In this document: positions 53,911 through 62,301 of the stretch, piece by piece | Position numbering within the stretch: position 1 is the stretch's first letter | How the letters are laid out: every line of letters begins with the position of its first letter | DNA from: Pseudomonadota bacterium | Lineage (GTDB): Bacteria > Pseudomonadota > Alphaproteobacteria > Rhizobiales > Rhizobiaceae | Reading direction: 5' to 3' | Assembly: GCA_023435335.1 (NCBI GenBank) | Contig: JAEYRU010000246.1 | Span: forward strand, 1-64,000 | DNA: 64,000 nt | The notes under the pieces: model-generated | Told to the model about the DNA's origin: nothing | Databases searched by the model: none | Seen by the model: only the letters and a program-made list of their open reading frames with translations | Program-made: the position numbers and the translations under genes

Positions 53911-53940
53911 GGCCGGCGGTTTTCGACCGCCGGCCTTTTC
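53911..53940 (+). terminator. Rho-independent terminator after the first Bug gene
   Basis: GGCCGGCGGT (53911-53920), loop TTTCG, ACCGCCGGCC (53926-53935), then TTTTC. A ten-base-pair GC-rich stem with a following T-run: the clearest intrinsic terminator in the window. It lies between the Bug gene stop (53882) and the convergent tctA gene (ending at 54021). The opposite orientation offers AAAA before the stem, so it might also stop transcription from the right. Confidence 0.8.
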
Positions 53941-54020
53941 CGTTGGGCCGCTGCCCGCAGCGAAAAATGTCCTTTTCCGGCGGGCCAAGCAGCGGCTTTG
54001 CGGGAAAGCCGCGCCCTCGC

Positions 54021-55526
54021 TCAATCCTCGTCGACGAATATCTCTTCGCGCTTCCTGGCCACCGACGGCAACATGATGATGGCGAGCACAACCACCGTCA
54101 CGAAAAGCAGCCCGCCGCTGATCGGCTCGGTGACGAAGGTGGTCGGGTCGCCGCGTGAGAACACCATCGCCCGCCTCAGGTGCTCCTCAAGCAGGCCGCC
54201 GAGCACGAAGCCCATGAGGAAGGGCGCGGGCTCGCAGCCCACCTTGTGGAACGCGTAACCGAGCAGGCCGAAAGCCAGCAGCACGAGCACGTCGAAGCTC
54301 GAATTGCTGACGGTGAATACCCCGATGACTGAGAAGGTGACGATCACCGGGACCATGATCCTGTAGGGGATGCGCAGCATCGCCACCCAGACGCCGACGA
54401 GCGGCAGGTTGAGGATGATCAGCATGGCGTTGCCGATCCACATCGAGGCGATCACGCCCCAGAAGAGCTCCGGCTGTTCGGTGACCACGTTGGGGCCGGG
54501 CGTGATGCCCTGGATGAGCAACGCGCCCATCATCAGCGCCATCAGCGGGTGGGAAGGAATGCCGAGGGTCAGCAGGGGGATGAAGGAGGTCTGGGCGCCG
54601 GCATTGTTGGCCGATTCCGGACCGGCCACGCCTTCGATCGCGCCGTGCCCGAAGCGCGACGGGTCCTTCGCCAGGCGTTTCTCCAGCGTGTAGGAGGTGA
54701 AGGCGGAAAGGATCGATCCTCCGCCGGGCAGAGTGCCGAGGAAGGAGCCCAGAACCGAGCCGCGCAGGATCGGCCCGCTGGCCTGGCGCAGTTCCTGCCG
54801 CGTCGGCAGGAGACGGTCGATCCTAGCCATGCCGCTGAAGCCGCTCGACACGTTCTCCAGGTTGCGCAGAACCTCGACGATGCCGAAGATGCCGAGCGCT
54901 ACGGCCACCATCGAAAGCCCGTCGGTCAGTTCGACCAGGCCGAGGGTGAAGCGGAACACGCCGCTGTCGACGTCCGTGCCCACCAGCCCGAACAGGATGC
55001 CGGCCACGATCATGGCCAGCGCCTTCAGCACCGAACCGTGCGCCAGAGCCGTCGAGGTGACGAGTCCGAGAAGGATGAGCGAGAAATACTGGGCCGACCC
55101 GAACTTGAGGGCGATCACAGCCAGCGGCAGCGCCACGACGGCGATGGCGAAGGTGGCGAAGGTGCCCGCGAAGAAGGAGCCGATGGCGGCGATGGACAGC
55201 GCCGGCCCGGCCTTGCCCTGCCGCGCCATCTGGTAGCCGTCGATCGCCGTGACCGAGGAAGAGACCTCGCCCGGCAGGTTGAGCAGGATCGCGGTTGTCG
55301 ATCCGCCGTATTGCGATCCGTAATAGATGCCGGCCAGCATGATCAGGGAAGCGGTCGGCGACAGGTAGTAGGTCACCGGCAGCAGCATCGCGACGGTCGC
55401 CGTGGGGCCGAGCCCCGGCAGCACGCCGATGAAGGTGCCCAGGACCGCCCCCAGCAGGCAGTAGATCAGGTTTTCCGGCGACAGCGCCGTGCCGAAACCG
55501 ATGGCGAGGTGTTGAACGAGGTCCAT
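54021..55526 (-). CDS. tctA: Tripartite tricarboxylate transporter large permease TctA-like, first
   Basis: 501 residues from ATG 55526. Classic TctA motifs: GVLPGLGPTATVAMLLPVTYY, GIYYGSQYGGSTTAILLNLPGE, GTLPGGGSILSAFTSYTLEK, PESANNAGAQTSFIPLLTLGIPS in part and PGPNVVTEQP. About 12 membrane segments. Ten bases downstream of a tctB-like gene; last gene of a five-gene minus-strand operon. It forms the channel for carboxylate uptake with its small partner and a Bug protein. Confidence 0.92.
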   Translation of the reverse strand: MDLVQHLAIGFGTALSPENLIYCLLGAVLGTFIGVLPGLGPTATVAMLLPVTYYLSPTASLIMLAGIYYGSQYGGSTTAILLNLPGEVSSSVTAIDGYQMARQGKAGPALSIAAIGSFFAGTFATFAIAVVALPLAVIALKFGSAQYFSLILLGLVTSTALAHGSVLKALAMIVAGILFGLVGTDVDSGVFRFTLGLVELTDGLSMVAVALGIFGIVEVLRNLENVSSGFSGMARIDRLLPTRQELRQASGPILRGSVLGSFLGTLPGGGSILSAFTSYTLEKRLAKDPSRFGHGAIEGVAGPESANNAGAQTSFIPLLTLGIPSHPLMALMMGALLIQGITPGPNVVTEQPELFWGVIASMWIGNAMLIILNLPLVGVWVAMLRIPYRIMVPVIVTFSVIGVFTVSNSSFDVLVLLAFGLLGYAFHKVGCEPAPFLMGFVLGGLLEEHLRRAMVFSRGDPTTFVTEPISGGLLFVTVVVLAIIMLPSVARKREEIFVDED

Positions 55527-55536
55527 GCGCGCGCTC

Positions 55537-55995
55537 CTAGCGAAGCCAGAGCCAGTTTCCGATGACGGGGTAGGGCAGGCCGAGAAGATAGATGAAGACC
55601 ACCACGTTGAAGGCGGTGAGGATGACGGCAAGGAGTATGCTGCCGCGCCAATTGATGAGGCCGGTGGACATCGACGCCATCCAGACGGAGCCGAGGAGCG
55701 CCAGGGCCATGCCGAGGCCGCGCACGGTGAGTGCGAAGAACAGGATGGAACCGGCGATGAGCCCGACGCCGCGCCAGGAAACGCGGCCGAAGGCTTCCGT
55801 CGACCGGCCCAGCGCCTGCAGCGCGATGGCTACGCCGAAGCCGACGAGCACGAGCGCCATCACCAGCGGGAAATAGCCTGGCCCCATCGCGAAAGCCTGC
55901 CCGATGCGCAGGTTCAGCATGGAGTCTATTGCGAAAAACAGGCCGATCGCGATGAAAAGCGCGCCGGCTGCGATGTCCCTGGCGTTTGCCTGCAC
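55537..55995 (-). CDS. tctB: Tripartite tricarboxylate transporter small permease TctB-like, first
   Basis: 152 residues from GTG 55995, chosen because GGGAGG precedes it and it lies two bases after the stop of the upstream tctA. Four hydrophobic segments, with GALFIAIGLFFAIDSMLNLRIG near the start and GQAFAMGPGYFPLVMALVLV, the TctB hallmark. Immediately upstream of the first tctA, its likely partner. This start gives a typical TctB length. Confidence 0.87.
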   Translation of the reverse strand: MQANARDIAAGALFIAIGLFFAIDSMLNLRIGQAFAMGPGYFPLVMALVLVGFGVAIALQALGRSTEAFGRVSWRGVGLIAGSILFFALTVRGLGMALALLGSVWMASMSTGLINWRGSILLAVILTAFNVVVFIYLLGLPYPVIGNWLWLR

Positions 55996-55997
55996 GG

Positions 55998-57500
55998 TCA
56001 GCCTCCCTGGCGCTTCCTGCGTGGACCGAGGTAGAAGACGGCGGCAACCGAGAGCGCCAGGAGAGCGAGGGCGATCGGGTGTTGAAGCAGGGCTTCGGGC
56101 CGCGCGTCGGTGATGAGGATGGACTGCGTCAGGCTGCGCTCGAGCTGAGGCGTCAGCACGAAAGCGACGATGAAGGCGACGACCGAATAGCCGAAGACGC
56201 GCATGAAATAGCCGAGGACTCCCGCCGCCAGCATCACGTACAGGCCCATCATCCCCTCGCCGGACAGGTAGATGCCGGCCACGCACAGAACGAGCGCCCC
56301 CGGATAGATGACAGTGGACGGGGCCGACACCACGAAAGCCCACAGCCGCATGCCGACCTGACCGACCCCGAGGTTGACGAAGTTGGCGATGAGCATGGCG
56401 CCGAACATCCCGTAGATGAGCTGCGCCTGGGTCTCGAAAAGCAGGGGGCCGGGCTGGACGCCGTGGATGATGAAGGCGCTCACCAGCAGGGCGGCGGCGA
56501 TGTTGCCGGGGATGCCGAGCGTGAGAAGCGGGATGAGGTTGGCGCCCACGACCGCGGAGTTGGCGGCCTCGGACGCCGCGATGCCCCGCGGATCGCCGGT
56601 GCCGAACGATTCGGGATCGCGCGCGGACTGCTTGGTCACCGAGTAGCTGAGGAAGCCGGCGGTGGCCGAGCCCAGTCCCGGTATGGCGCCGATTACGGTG
56701 CCGATGAGGAAGGCGCGGACGGCGACCACCTTGTGCGCCAGCACCTCCGACAGGCTGACCCTGCGATCCGCGGGGTCCGACGACGGGGGCGGGGCGGCCG
56801 CTCCTGCGCCTTCTCCGCCGACCGCCGACCCGACCTTAAGCAGTATCTCGCTGACCGCCAGCATGCCGACGGTGAGCGCCGCGAGCGGTAGCCCATCGTA
56901 GAGGCTGAGCGAGCCGAAGGTGAAGCGCGGGGTGCCCTGGGCGGGATCGAGGCCTACCGAGGCGAGCAGGAAGCCCAGCGCCGCCGCCAGGAGGCCCTTG
57001 ATCATCGAGTTGCCGACCAGTCCGGCGATGATTGTGAAGGCGAGGATCATCAGGGCGGTTATCTCGACCGGTCCCATGCGCAGGGCGACCAGGGCCAGCG
57101 GAGCCGAAATCGTGATCAGCACGATGTCGCTCGATAGGTCCCCGAAGAAGGAATAGTAGAGCGAATATTTCATCGCCTTGAGCGACTTCCCCTTGCGCGC
57201 CATTGGATGACCGTCCAGCGCCGTGGCCGCCGATTCCGGCGTGCCCGGGGTATTGATGAGTATGGCAGGGACGGCCCCGCCGACCGTACCGCCCTTGTTG
57301 ACGCTGATGAGGAACGAAAGGGCCGTCAGCGTATCGAGGGAAAAGGTAAGGGGGACTGCGATGGCAAGCGCCATGACGATGTTGAGGCCCGGGATGGCGC
57401 CCACGATCTGCCCGACGGTCACGCCAACCACGATGTAGAAGAGGTTCTGCACCGTCAGTGCGTCGAGCAGACCCGCCAGGATCACTGCGATATCCGGCAC
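55998..57500 (-). CDS. tctA: Tripartite tricarboxylate transporter large permease TctA-like, second
   Basis: 500 residues. VGAIPGLNIVMALAIAVPLTF replaces the usual GLGPTATVAML, and VNKGGTVGGAVPAILINTPGTPES is the cognate of the YYGSQYGG loop, so this is a divergent paralogue of the first TctA, not a recent copy. ASEAANSAVVGANLIPLLTLGIPG is conserved. Follows a tctB-like gene by 20 bases. The operon thus carries two TctBA pairs in tandem. Confidence 0.9.
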   Translation of the reverse strand: MPDIAVILAGLLDALTVQNLFYIVVGVTVGQIVGAIPGLNIVMALAIAVPLTFSLDTLTALSFLISVNKGGTVGGAVPAILINTPGTPESAATALDGHPMARKGKSLKAMKYSLYYSFFGDLSSDIVLITISAPLALVALRMGPVEITALMILAFTIIAGLVGNSMIKGLLAAALGFLLASVGLDPAQGTPRFTFGSLSLYDGLPLAALTVGMLAVSEILLKVGSAVGGEGAGAAAPPPSSDPADRRVSLSEVLAHKVVAVRAFLIGTVIGAIPGLGSATAGFLSYSVTKQSARDPESFGTGDPRGIAASEAANSAVVGANLIPLLTLGIPGNIAAALLVSAFIIHGVQPGPLLFETQAQLIYGMFGAMLIANFVNLGVGQVGMRLWAFVVSAPSTVIYPGALVLCVAGIYLSGEGMMGLYVMLAAGVLGYFMRVFGYSVVAFIVAFVLTPQLERSLTQSILITDARPEALLQHPIALALLALSVAAVFYLGPRRKRQGG

Positions 57501-57520
57501 CGGCTATCTCCGCTGATGGA

Positions 57521-57943
57521 TCAAGGAAGAGGCCGCCCGAGAACGAGCTCGAAGAAGCTCCAGACTCCCAATGGCAACACCAGAACCGTCGTCGCAAGCC
57601 ACACCAGGCGCCTCTCGCGGCTGAGCAGCGCCATCGCAGCCGAAAGGACGATCATGGCGAATGGGAAGCCTATCGCCGGCATCAGGAGCAGACAGGCGAG
57701 CGTGGCCGCGGCCGCCACCAGCAGTCGCCCGCATTCGCGCAGGGTCGGCATCTCCGGTGCTGCGGCAGGGAACAACATCTGCAGAGCCCCCAACAGGATG
57801 AAGAGCCACGCGGCCAGCTGCGGAAACAGCGCCGGATTCAGCGTCAGCCCCCCGGTCGAAACCACGTTGCGGGGTATCGCGACGAGGAGGAGGAAGCCGC
57901 CGAATGCAACGGCGGCCCCCCCGAGGATGCGGTCGGCGGACAT
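57521..57943 (-). CDS. tctB: Tripartite tricarboxylate transporter small permease TctB-like, second
   Basis: 140 residues: ADRILGGAAVAFGGFLLLVAIP, STGGLTLNPALFPQLAAWLFILLGALQ in parts, then two more hydrophobic segments. Size, four-helix pattern and place between a Bug gene and a tctA gene support TctB rather than an unrelated membrane protein. Twenty bases separate it from each neighbour. Confidence 0.83.
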   Translation of the reverse strand: MSADRILGGAAVAFGGFLLLVAIPRNVVSTGGLTLNPALFPQLAAWLFILLGALQMLFPAAAPEMPTLRECGRLLVAAAATLACLLLMPAIGFPFAMIVLSAAMALLSRERRLVWLATTVLVLPLGVWSFFELVLGRPLP

Positions 57944-57962
57944 CTCCCGATCGCCGACGGGC

Positions 57963-58922
57963 TCAGCCCTTCGACAGCTGCGCCTCGTAGAAGGCGGCGT
58001 CCTTCTCGATGATCTCGCGCAGCTTCTCCGGTCCGACGTTCAACGCGGTGTTGTTGAGGTTCTTCATCAGCTCTCCGTAGGATTCGGAGTTCACCGCAGC
58101 GTCCAATGCCTGCTCGAGGCAGGTGCGTATCTCGGGGGCGAGGCCTTTCGGCGCCATGAACATGGTGTGGGCCTGCAGGTCGATGTCGAGGCCGCTTTCC
58201 AGCAGCGTCTTCGCCTCCGGGGCGTAGTCGCTGCGCTTGTCGATCATCGAGGCCAGCTGCTTCATGTCGCCGGAGAGGATCTGCTGCACGTGCTGGCTGC
58301 CTTGCGTGGTCGCATCGACGTGACCGCCCAGAGCGTTCTTCAGCGCGTCGGCAGCGCCTTGACCGGGGATCGCGATGATGTTGACCCCGAAATGCTGCGC
58401 GATCTGCTTGATGGCGATTTCCTGGTTGATGCCTGCCACGGCAACGGTCGCGCGACCCTTTTGGCGCGCATATTCGACGAAATCCTCAAGTGTGTCGTAG
58501 GGCGCGCCCGTGACCGTCACCAACCCCAGGTGGATCTGCATCGCGGAGGCGAGATAGTCGAAGTCCTCGTGGCTGAAGGACGCGTCCGGCGTGGTGTAGG
58601 GCACGATCGCAATCGTGTCCGTTCCGGCGGCGCCGATCGTGTAGCCGTCCGGCGCGGCCGCCTTCAGGGAAGCCGACATCACGCCGCCGCCGGCGCCGGG
58701 ACGATTGTCGACCACGATCGTCCAGCCCTGCTGCTGCTCGACGGCCGCGGCGATGGCGCGGGCGATAGAGTCGGTGCCGCCGCCCGCGCCGAAGCCCACC
58801 ATCATGGTGATCGGCTTCGAAGGAAACCCGGCAGGGCATTCCGCGGCCGACGCGGCCGAGGCGGCGACCAGCAGCGCAACGCCGGCTGCAAGGCGCAGCG
58901 AAAGGCGAGAAAGGTGAGACAT
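57963..58922 (-). CDS. Tripartite tricarboxylate transporter binding protein (Bug family), second
   Basis: 319 residues from ATG 58922; GGAGGAATTCGC is an excellent ribosome site. Signal peptide LRLAAGVALLVAASAASAA. Mature landmarks: CPAGFPSKPITMMVGFGAGGGTD in part, DNRPGAGGGVMSASLKAAAPDGYT in part and GGHVDATTQGSQHVQQ. Cys residues near the N-terminus and near residue 285 could form a disulfide. First gene of the five-gene operon Bug-tctB-tctA-tctB-tctA on the minus strand. A candidate IclR operator lies about 120 bases upstream of its start. Confidence 0.9.
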   Translation of the reverse strand: MSHLSRLSLRLAAGVALLVAASAASAAECPAGFPSKPITMMVGFGAGGGTDSIARAIAAAVEQQQGWTIVVDNRPGAGGGVMSASLKAAAPDGYTIGAAGTDTIAIVPYTTPDASFSHEDFDYLASAMQIHLGLVTVTGAPYDTLEDFVEYARQKGRATVAVAGINQEIAIKQIAQHFGVNIIAIPGQGAADALKNALGGHVDATTQGSQHVQQILSGDMKQLASMIDKRSDYAPEAKTLLESGLDIDLQAHTMFMAPKGLAPEIRTCLEQALDAAVNSESYGELMKNLNNTALNVGPEKLREIIEKDAAFYEAQLSKG

Positions 58923-59042
58923 GCGAATTCCTCCCTGATTTTGTCGGGACGGCATTATCGACCGCGACGATTGTGCGGCCCGCCGCCTCCCTCATCAGAG
59001 AATAGCAATGCCCCTACGACGGTTCGCCGGTGTCTGGAAGTA

Positions 59043-59057
59043 TTTCGCGGCCCGAAA
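59043..59057 (-). promoter_or_regulatory. Candidate IclR operator, copy 6 (TTTCG-N5-CGAAA)
   Basis: TTTCG (59043-59047), spacer CGGCC, CGAAA (59053-59057), with one more matching base on each side (ATTTCG/CGAAAT, 59042-59058). It lies between the end of otnC (59077) and the start of the Bug gene (58922), the promoter region of the TctAB operon. Confidence 0.6.
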
Positions 59058-59076
59058 TTCCACGCCGGGCGGCAGG

Positions 59077-59727
59077 TCAGTCCCAATCGACGTCGAAATG
59101 GTCGACAACGTCCCTGATCTGCCCGGGGGTCAGCATCCGCGGATTGGCGCCCCGCAGGAGTAGGGCGAGCCTAGCGGTCTCCTCCAGTTCTTCGGTGGCG
59201 TACACGGCGGCCTCGAGATCCTTCGCCGCCACAATCGGCCCATGGTTGGCCAGCAGCACGACGGAGCGGCGGCCGGCGAGGCCGCGCAGGGCATTGCCTG
59301 CGGCGGGGTCGCCGGGGCGGAAATAGGGGAGGAGGGCAACCTTGCCGAGCCGCATGATGGAATAGGCGGTCAACGGTGGGAGAACGTTATCGGGGTCGAT
59401 CTCAGGCAGCATGGAGAGCGCTACCGAATGGGTCGAATGCAGGTGCACGACGGCGCCGGCTTTCGCTCCCCTCGTTTCGTAGAAGGCGGCATGCAGGGGC
59501 ATTTCCTTGGTCGGCGCGTCGCCCTCGACCAAGGCGCCGCGGGCGTCGAAACGGCTGAGGCGCGCCGGATCGAGTGAGCCGAACGAAGTTCCAGTCGGCG
59601 TGACGAGCAGGCCACCATCGGCGGTGCGTGCGGAAATATTGCCGGAGGCCCCCGGGGTCAGCCCCCGGTTGAAAAGCGAGCCCGCAAGCCGGCAGATTGC
59701 CTCACGCAGGCGCGCATCGCTGCTCAT
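59077..59727 (-). CDS. otnC: 3-oxo-tetronate 4-phosphate decarboxylase (class II aldolase family)
   Basis: 216 residues of the aldolase-II/adducin family: LFNRGLTPGASGNISARTADG with the phosphate-binding GNxS, LVTPTGTSFGSLDP, PTKEMPLHAAFYETR with the acidic catalytic residue, VVHLHSTHSVALSM (zinc His pair) and LLANHGPIVAAKDLEAA with the third His. In the D-erythronate route OtnC decarboxylates the phosphate to dihydroxyacetone phosphate. It overlaps otnK by four bases, which strongly supports this assignment over fuculose aldolase. Confidence 0.88.
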   Translation of the reverse strand: MSSDARLREAICRLAGSLFNRGLTPGASGNISARTADGGLLVTPTGTSFGSLDPARLSRFDARGALVEGDAPTKEMPLHAAFYETRGAKAGAVVHLHSTHSVALSMLPEIDPDNVLPPLTAYSIMRLGKVALLPYFRPGDPAAGNALRGLAGRRSVVLLANHGPIVAAKDLEAAVYATEELEETARLALLLRGANPRMLTPGQIRDVVDHFDVDWD

Positions 59728-60977
59728 CGTCCCTCCAATACCTCCGCTGCATGGGAAAAGAAGGCGGGGCGGCCGAAGTTACCCGATTTGAGCGCCAGCG
59801 AAAGCCGGCGTCCCCCAACCTTCAGGGCCGGAACGCCGGGGTCGATCTCGGGGCCTATCTCCAGCGCGTCGACATCGAGCGCTTCCACGATGGCGCCGGA
59901 GGTCTCGCCGCCGGCGCAGACAAGGCGGGTGAAGCCGCGTTCGACGAGCAGCCTGGCCGTCTGCGCGAGGAAGCGCTCGATCGCCGAAGCGACGGCTTCC
60001 TTGCCGTATCGTTCCTGGGCGGCGGCGACGCTTGCGGGATCGGTGGAGGAAAAGATGAGCGGGATGTCGTCGCGGTGAGCGCCGGCCCATGCGGCCGCCC
60101 GGTCCGGTTGCAGCGTCTCGGACATGATCATCTCGGCGGTGATCTCGAGCGCGGGGTGCGAATTGCGGTGCTCGGCGACCTGCGATCGCGTCGCTGTCGA
60201 GCAAGAACCGGATATGGCGGCGCACGGTCCGTCCTGCCCGGTCCAGGCGGCGGCATTCCGGGCGATCAGGCCGCGCTCGCGGAAATTCGCCGGAAGGCCC
60301 AGCGCGATGCCGGATCCCCCGGTAATAAGGGGGAGCCCCGCGGCGGCGGCGCCGATCTCGACGAGGTCGCTGTCGCGGATCGTATCCACCACGATCAGCC
60401 GGGCGCCCGCTTCGTGCTGCGCGTCAAGCGCGGCGCGGATCGCCGCGCGGCCTTCGAGGACAGCCGCTGCGGGTACATAGCCGACGGTGGACCGGCTCTG
60501 GCGGGCAAGCCAGCGGCGCAGATCCGGGTCGGTCATCGGGGTGAGCGGGTGGCGCTCCATCCCGCTTTCGCTGAGCAGCCTGTCGCCGACGAAGAGATGC
60601 CCGGCATAGACCGAGCGGCCGAGCGAGGGATAGGCGGGACAGACGATGACGCGCGATGCGCCGAGCGCATCGGCGAGCGCATCTGCGACCGGACCGATAT
60701 TGCCCTCGGGCGTGGAATCGAAGGTGGAGCAGTACTTGAAGAGGAATTGCCGGCAACCCTGCGCCCGCAGCCAGTCGAGCGCCGCAAGCGAGCGCTCGAT
60801 GGCTTCCGCGACCGGCACAGTGCGAGTCTTCAGCGCGACGATGCCCGCCTCGACGGCGGGGTCGGCCGACCCCGCTGGGACGCGGCAGTACTGAACCGTC
60901 CGCATGCCTGCCCTGGTCAGGGTGTTGGCGAGGTCGGACGACCCGGTGAAGTCGTCGCCGATGCAACCTAGAAAAAT
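59724..60977 (-). CDS. otnK: 3-oxo-tetronate kinase (four-carbon acid sugar kinase, DUF1537), unusual start
   Basis: The conserved N-terminus (FLGCIGDDFTGSSDLANTLTRAG in two parts, holding the DDFTGS substrate motif) is encoded only upstream of the first in-frame ATG at 60905. Reading back to the preceding sequence, no in-frame ATG, GTG or TTG exists. The codon where the start is expected is ATT at 60977, six bases after GGAGAA. So this 417-residue protein either uses ATT or has lost its start. Further motifs: FKYCSTFDSTPEGNIGPV, ISGSCSTATRSQV, and the nucleotide site AGGETSGAIVEAL. Phosphorylates 3-oxo-tetronate. Overlaps otnC by four bases. Confidence 0.82.
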   Translation of the reverse strand: MFLGCIGDDFTGSSDLANTLTRAGMRTVQYCRVPAGSADPAVEAGIVALKTRTVPVAEAIERSLAALDWLRAQGCRQFLFKYCSTFDSTPEGNIGPVADALADALGASRVIVCPAYPSLGRSVYAGHLFVGDRLLSESGMERHPLTPMTDPDLRRWLARQSRSTVGYVPAAAVLEGRAAIRAALDAQHEAGARLIVVDTIRDSDLVEIGAAAAGLPLITGGSGIALGLPANFRERGLIARNAAAWTGQDGPCAAISGSCSTATRSQVAEHRNSHPALEITAEMIMSETLQPDRAAAWAGAHRDDIPLIFSSTDPASVAAAQERYGKEAVASAIERFLAQTARLLVERGFTRLVCAGGETSGAIVEALDVDALEIGPEIDPGVPALKVGGRRLSLALKSGNFGRPAFFSHAAEVLEGR

Positions 60978-61023
60978 GTCAGTTCTCCAGATCCCTTGCC
61001 CTAGCGGCCTGTCAGCCCGTCGT

Positions 61024-61947
61024 TCAGGCCGGTTTCTGCCAGTTGAGCAGGGTGCCGCCGGTCTTCACCTCGCGGTTATCGGCGCCCACGGGCAGCGGAT
61101 ACTCGTCCTCGTTGATGACGAAGCCCTTCTTGGCGGCGAAGTCCATACGCGGCGGGCAGAAAATATCATACAAGGACGATTCCGGACCGTCCGCCCCGAT
61201 GTCGCGGCTCGTATGGACGGCGCGGGCGGGGATGATGATGACGGAAGGCGTTTCCATCTCGCCGTGATCGTCCGGCCACCACTCGTCGAGGTTCGATCCC
61301 CAGTTGTAGCGTGTGTGATGGATCCACGTGCCGTTGAGGGTCAGCGAGGCCTGCTCGAAATCGTCATGCCAGTGCGGGCTGAGCGCGGTCGTATCGCGGC
61401 GCGTGAAATAGTGCGCGAAGATGTTCACCAGCATGTTGGTGGAGCGGAAGACGCGCGGCTGGATGCGCTCCCCGTTGGCTTTGGCGTACTGGGCGAGGGG
61501 ATAGTGCCGGAGCTTGTAGCCGTCGTAGGGGGCGGGCCAGAGATCGGGCGCGGCGAGTTCCGGCGCACCGTCGGCATAGGCGGCGTTGTTCCAGGCAAGC
61601 GCCATGATGTCTTCCGAGGCGCGCGAGATGATGCGAACGATCACGCCCTTCGACTTCGCGACGATCCGGCTCGGGCCGGGCGGCACGATGGTGAGGGAAT
61701 CCGCCTCTGCCTCGACGGACTTGCCGCCCGCCTCGATCGTGGCGCTGGCCCCGTTGGGGGGGATGATGACCATGTATTCCTCGGGATTGTCGCTGCGCGC
61801 CAGAACGGCGCCCGGCTCGACCTCGGAATAGCAGACGGCGAAATTGCCGCCGCGCGTGATCCAGGTCCTCGCGTTCTCCGACGTCTCCTGAGGGGACATC
61901 CGATGGAACACAGCTTTGCTCGCCCGGCGGGCGGATAGTTCACTCAC
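61024..61947 (-). CDS. Double-cupin protein of unknown function
   Basis: 307 residues from GTG 61947, preceded by GGGAGATTGCT. Two cupin-like halves: the first with NPEEYMVIIPPNGASATIEAGG in part and LTIVPPGPSRI; the second with ALSPHWHDDFEQASLTLNGTW (HxH and Glu, a metal-type cupin motif) and IIIPARAVHTSRD with a further His. No signal peptide. It heads the cupin-otnK-otnC operon. It may isomerise, hydrolyse or sense a sugar acid, but I do not recognise a defined family. A longer frame upstream exists but overlaps the IclR gene and the operator. Confidence 0.78.
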   Translation of the reverse strand: MSELSARRASKAVFHRMSPQETSENARTWITRGGNFAVCYSEVEPGAVLARSDNPEEYMVIIPPNGASATIEAGGKSVEAEADSLTIVPPGPSRIVAKSKGVIVRIISRASEDIMALAWNNAAYADGAPELAAPDLWPAPYDGYKLRHYPLAQYAKANGERIQPRVFRSTNMLVNIFAHYFTRRDTTALSPHWHDDFEQASLTLNGTWIHHTRYNWGSNLDEWWPDDHGEMETPSVIIIPARAVHTSRDIGADGPESSLYDIFCPPRMDFAAKKGFVINEDEYPLPVGADNREVKTGGTLLNWQKPA

Positions 61948-62106
61948 AGCAATCTCCCGTATTTCCTGGGTATGCGCCGATCGCGTGATCGGCACGGCCG
62001 GACGCGGCCCCTCCTGAACATCCGGACAGTCGGCGCCTGGCCGCCTGCCCCGCTCGGATCGATGATGGATTTCGGCGTCTGCAGGCGCCAACGGTTTCAA
62101 ATCCAA

Positions 62107-62121
62107 TTTCGTGGCGCGAAA
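62107..62121. promoter_or_regulatory. Candidate IclR operator, copy 7 (TTTCG-N5-CGAAA), in a 354-base divergent gap
   Basis: TTTCG (62107-62111), spacer TGGCG, CGAAA (62117-62121), extended by one base on each side (ATTTCG/CGAAAT, 62106-62122). It is the only structure I see in the 61948-62301 gap besides ribosome sites at each end. The gap separates the cupin-otnK-otnC operon (minus) from the IclR gene (plus), so this is the natural autoregulatory position for the IclR protein encoded at 62302. Confidence 0.65.
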
Positions 62122-62301
62122 TATCGGACGGGCCTGGAGCATTTCACCGGTCCCTGCTGTATCGTTCAGTCCTCGCACGATCCCGTTGTGCGACGTGCGG
62201 GCTCGATAAGGCCGCGTTCGGGACAGGCCGCAAGCCGGTCCCGATTGTCCGAAAGGGCCGCGGCGGCAGGCTGCGTGCCATGCAGGACGGGAGGAGAGGT
62301 C

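Noticed and set aside
57207..59117. Long plus-strand frame of 636 codons across tctA, tctB and the Bug gene
   Set aside because: Low-complexity Arg/Gly/Asp-rich translation antisense to three well-supported genes.
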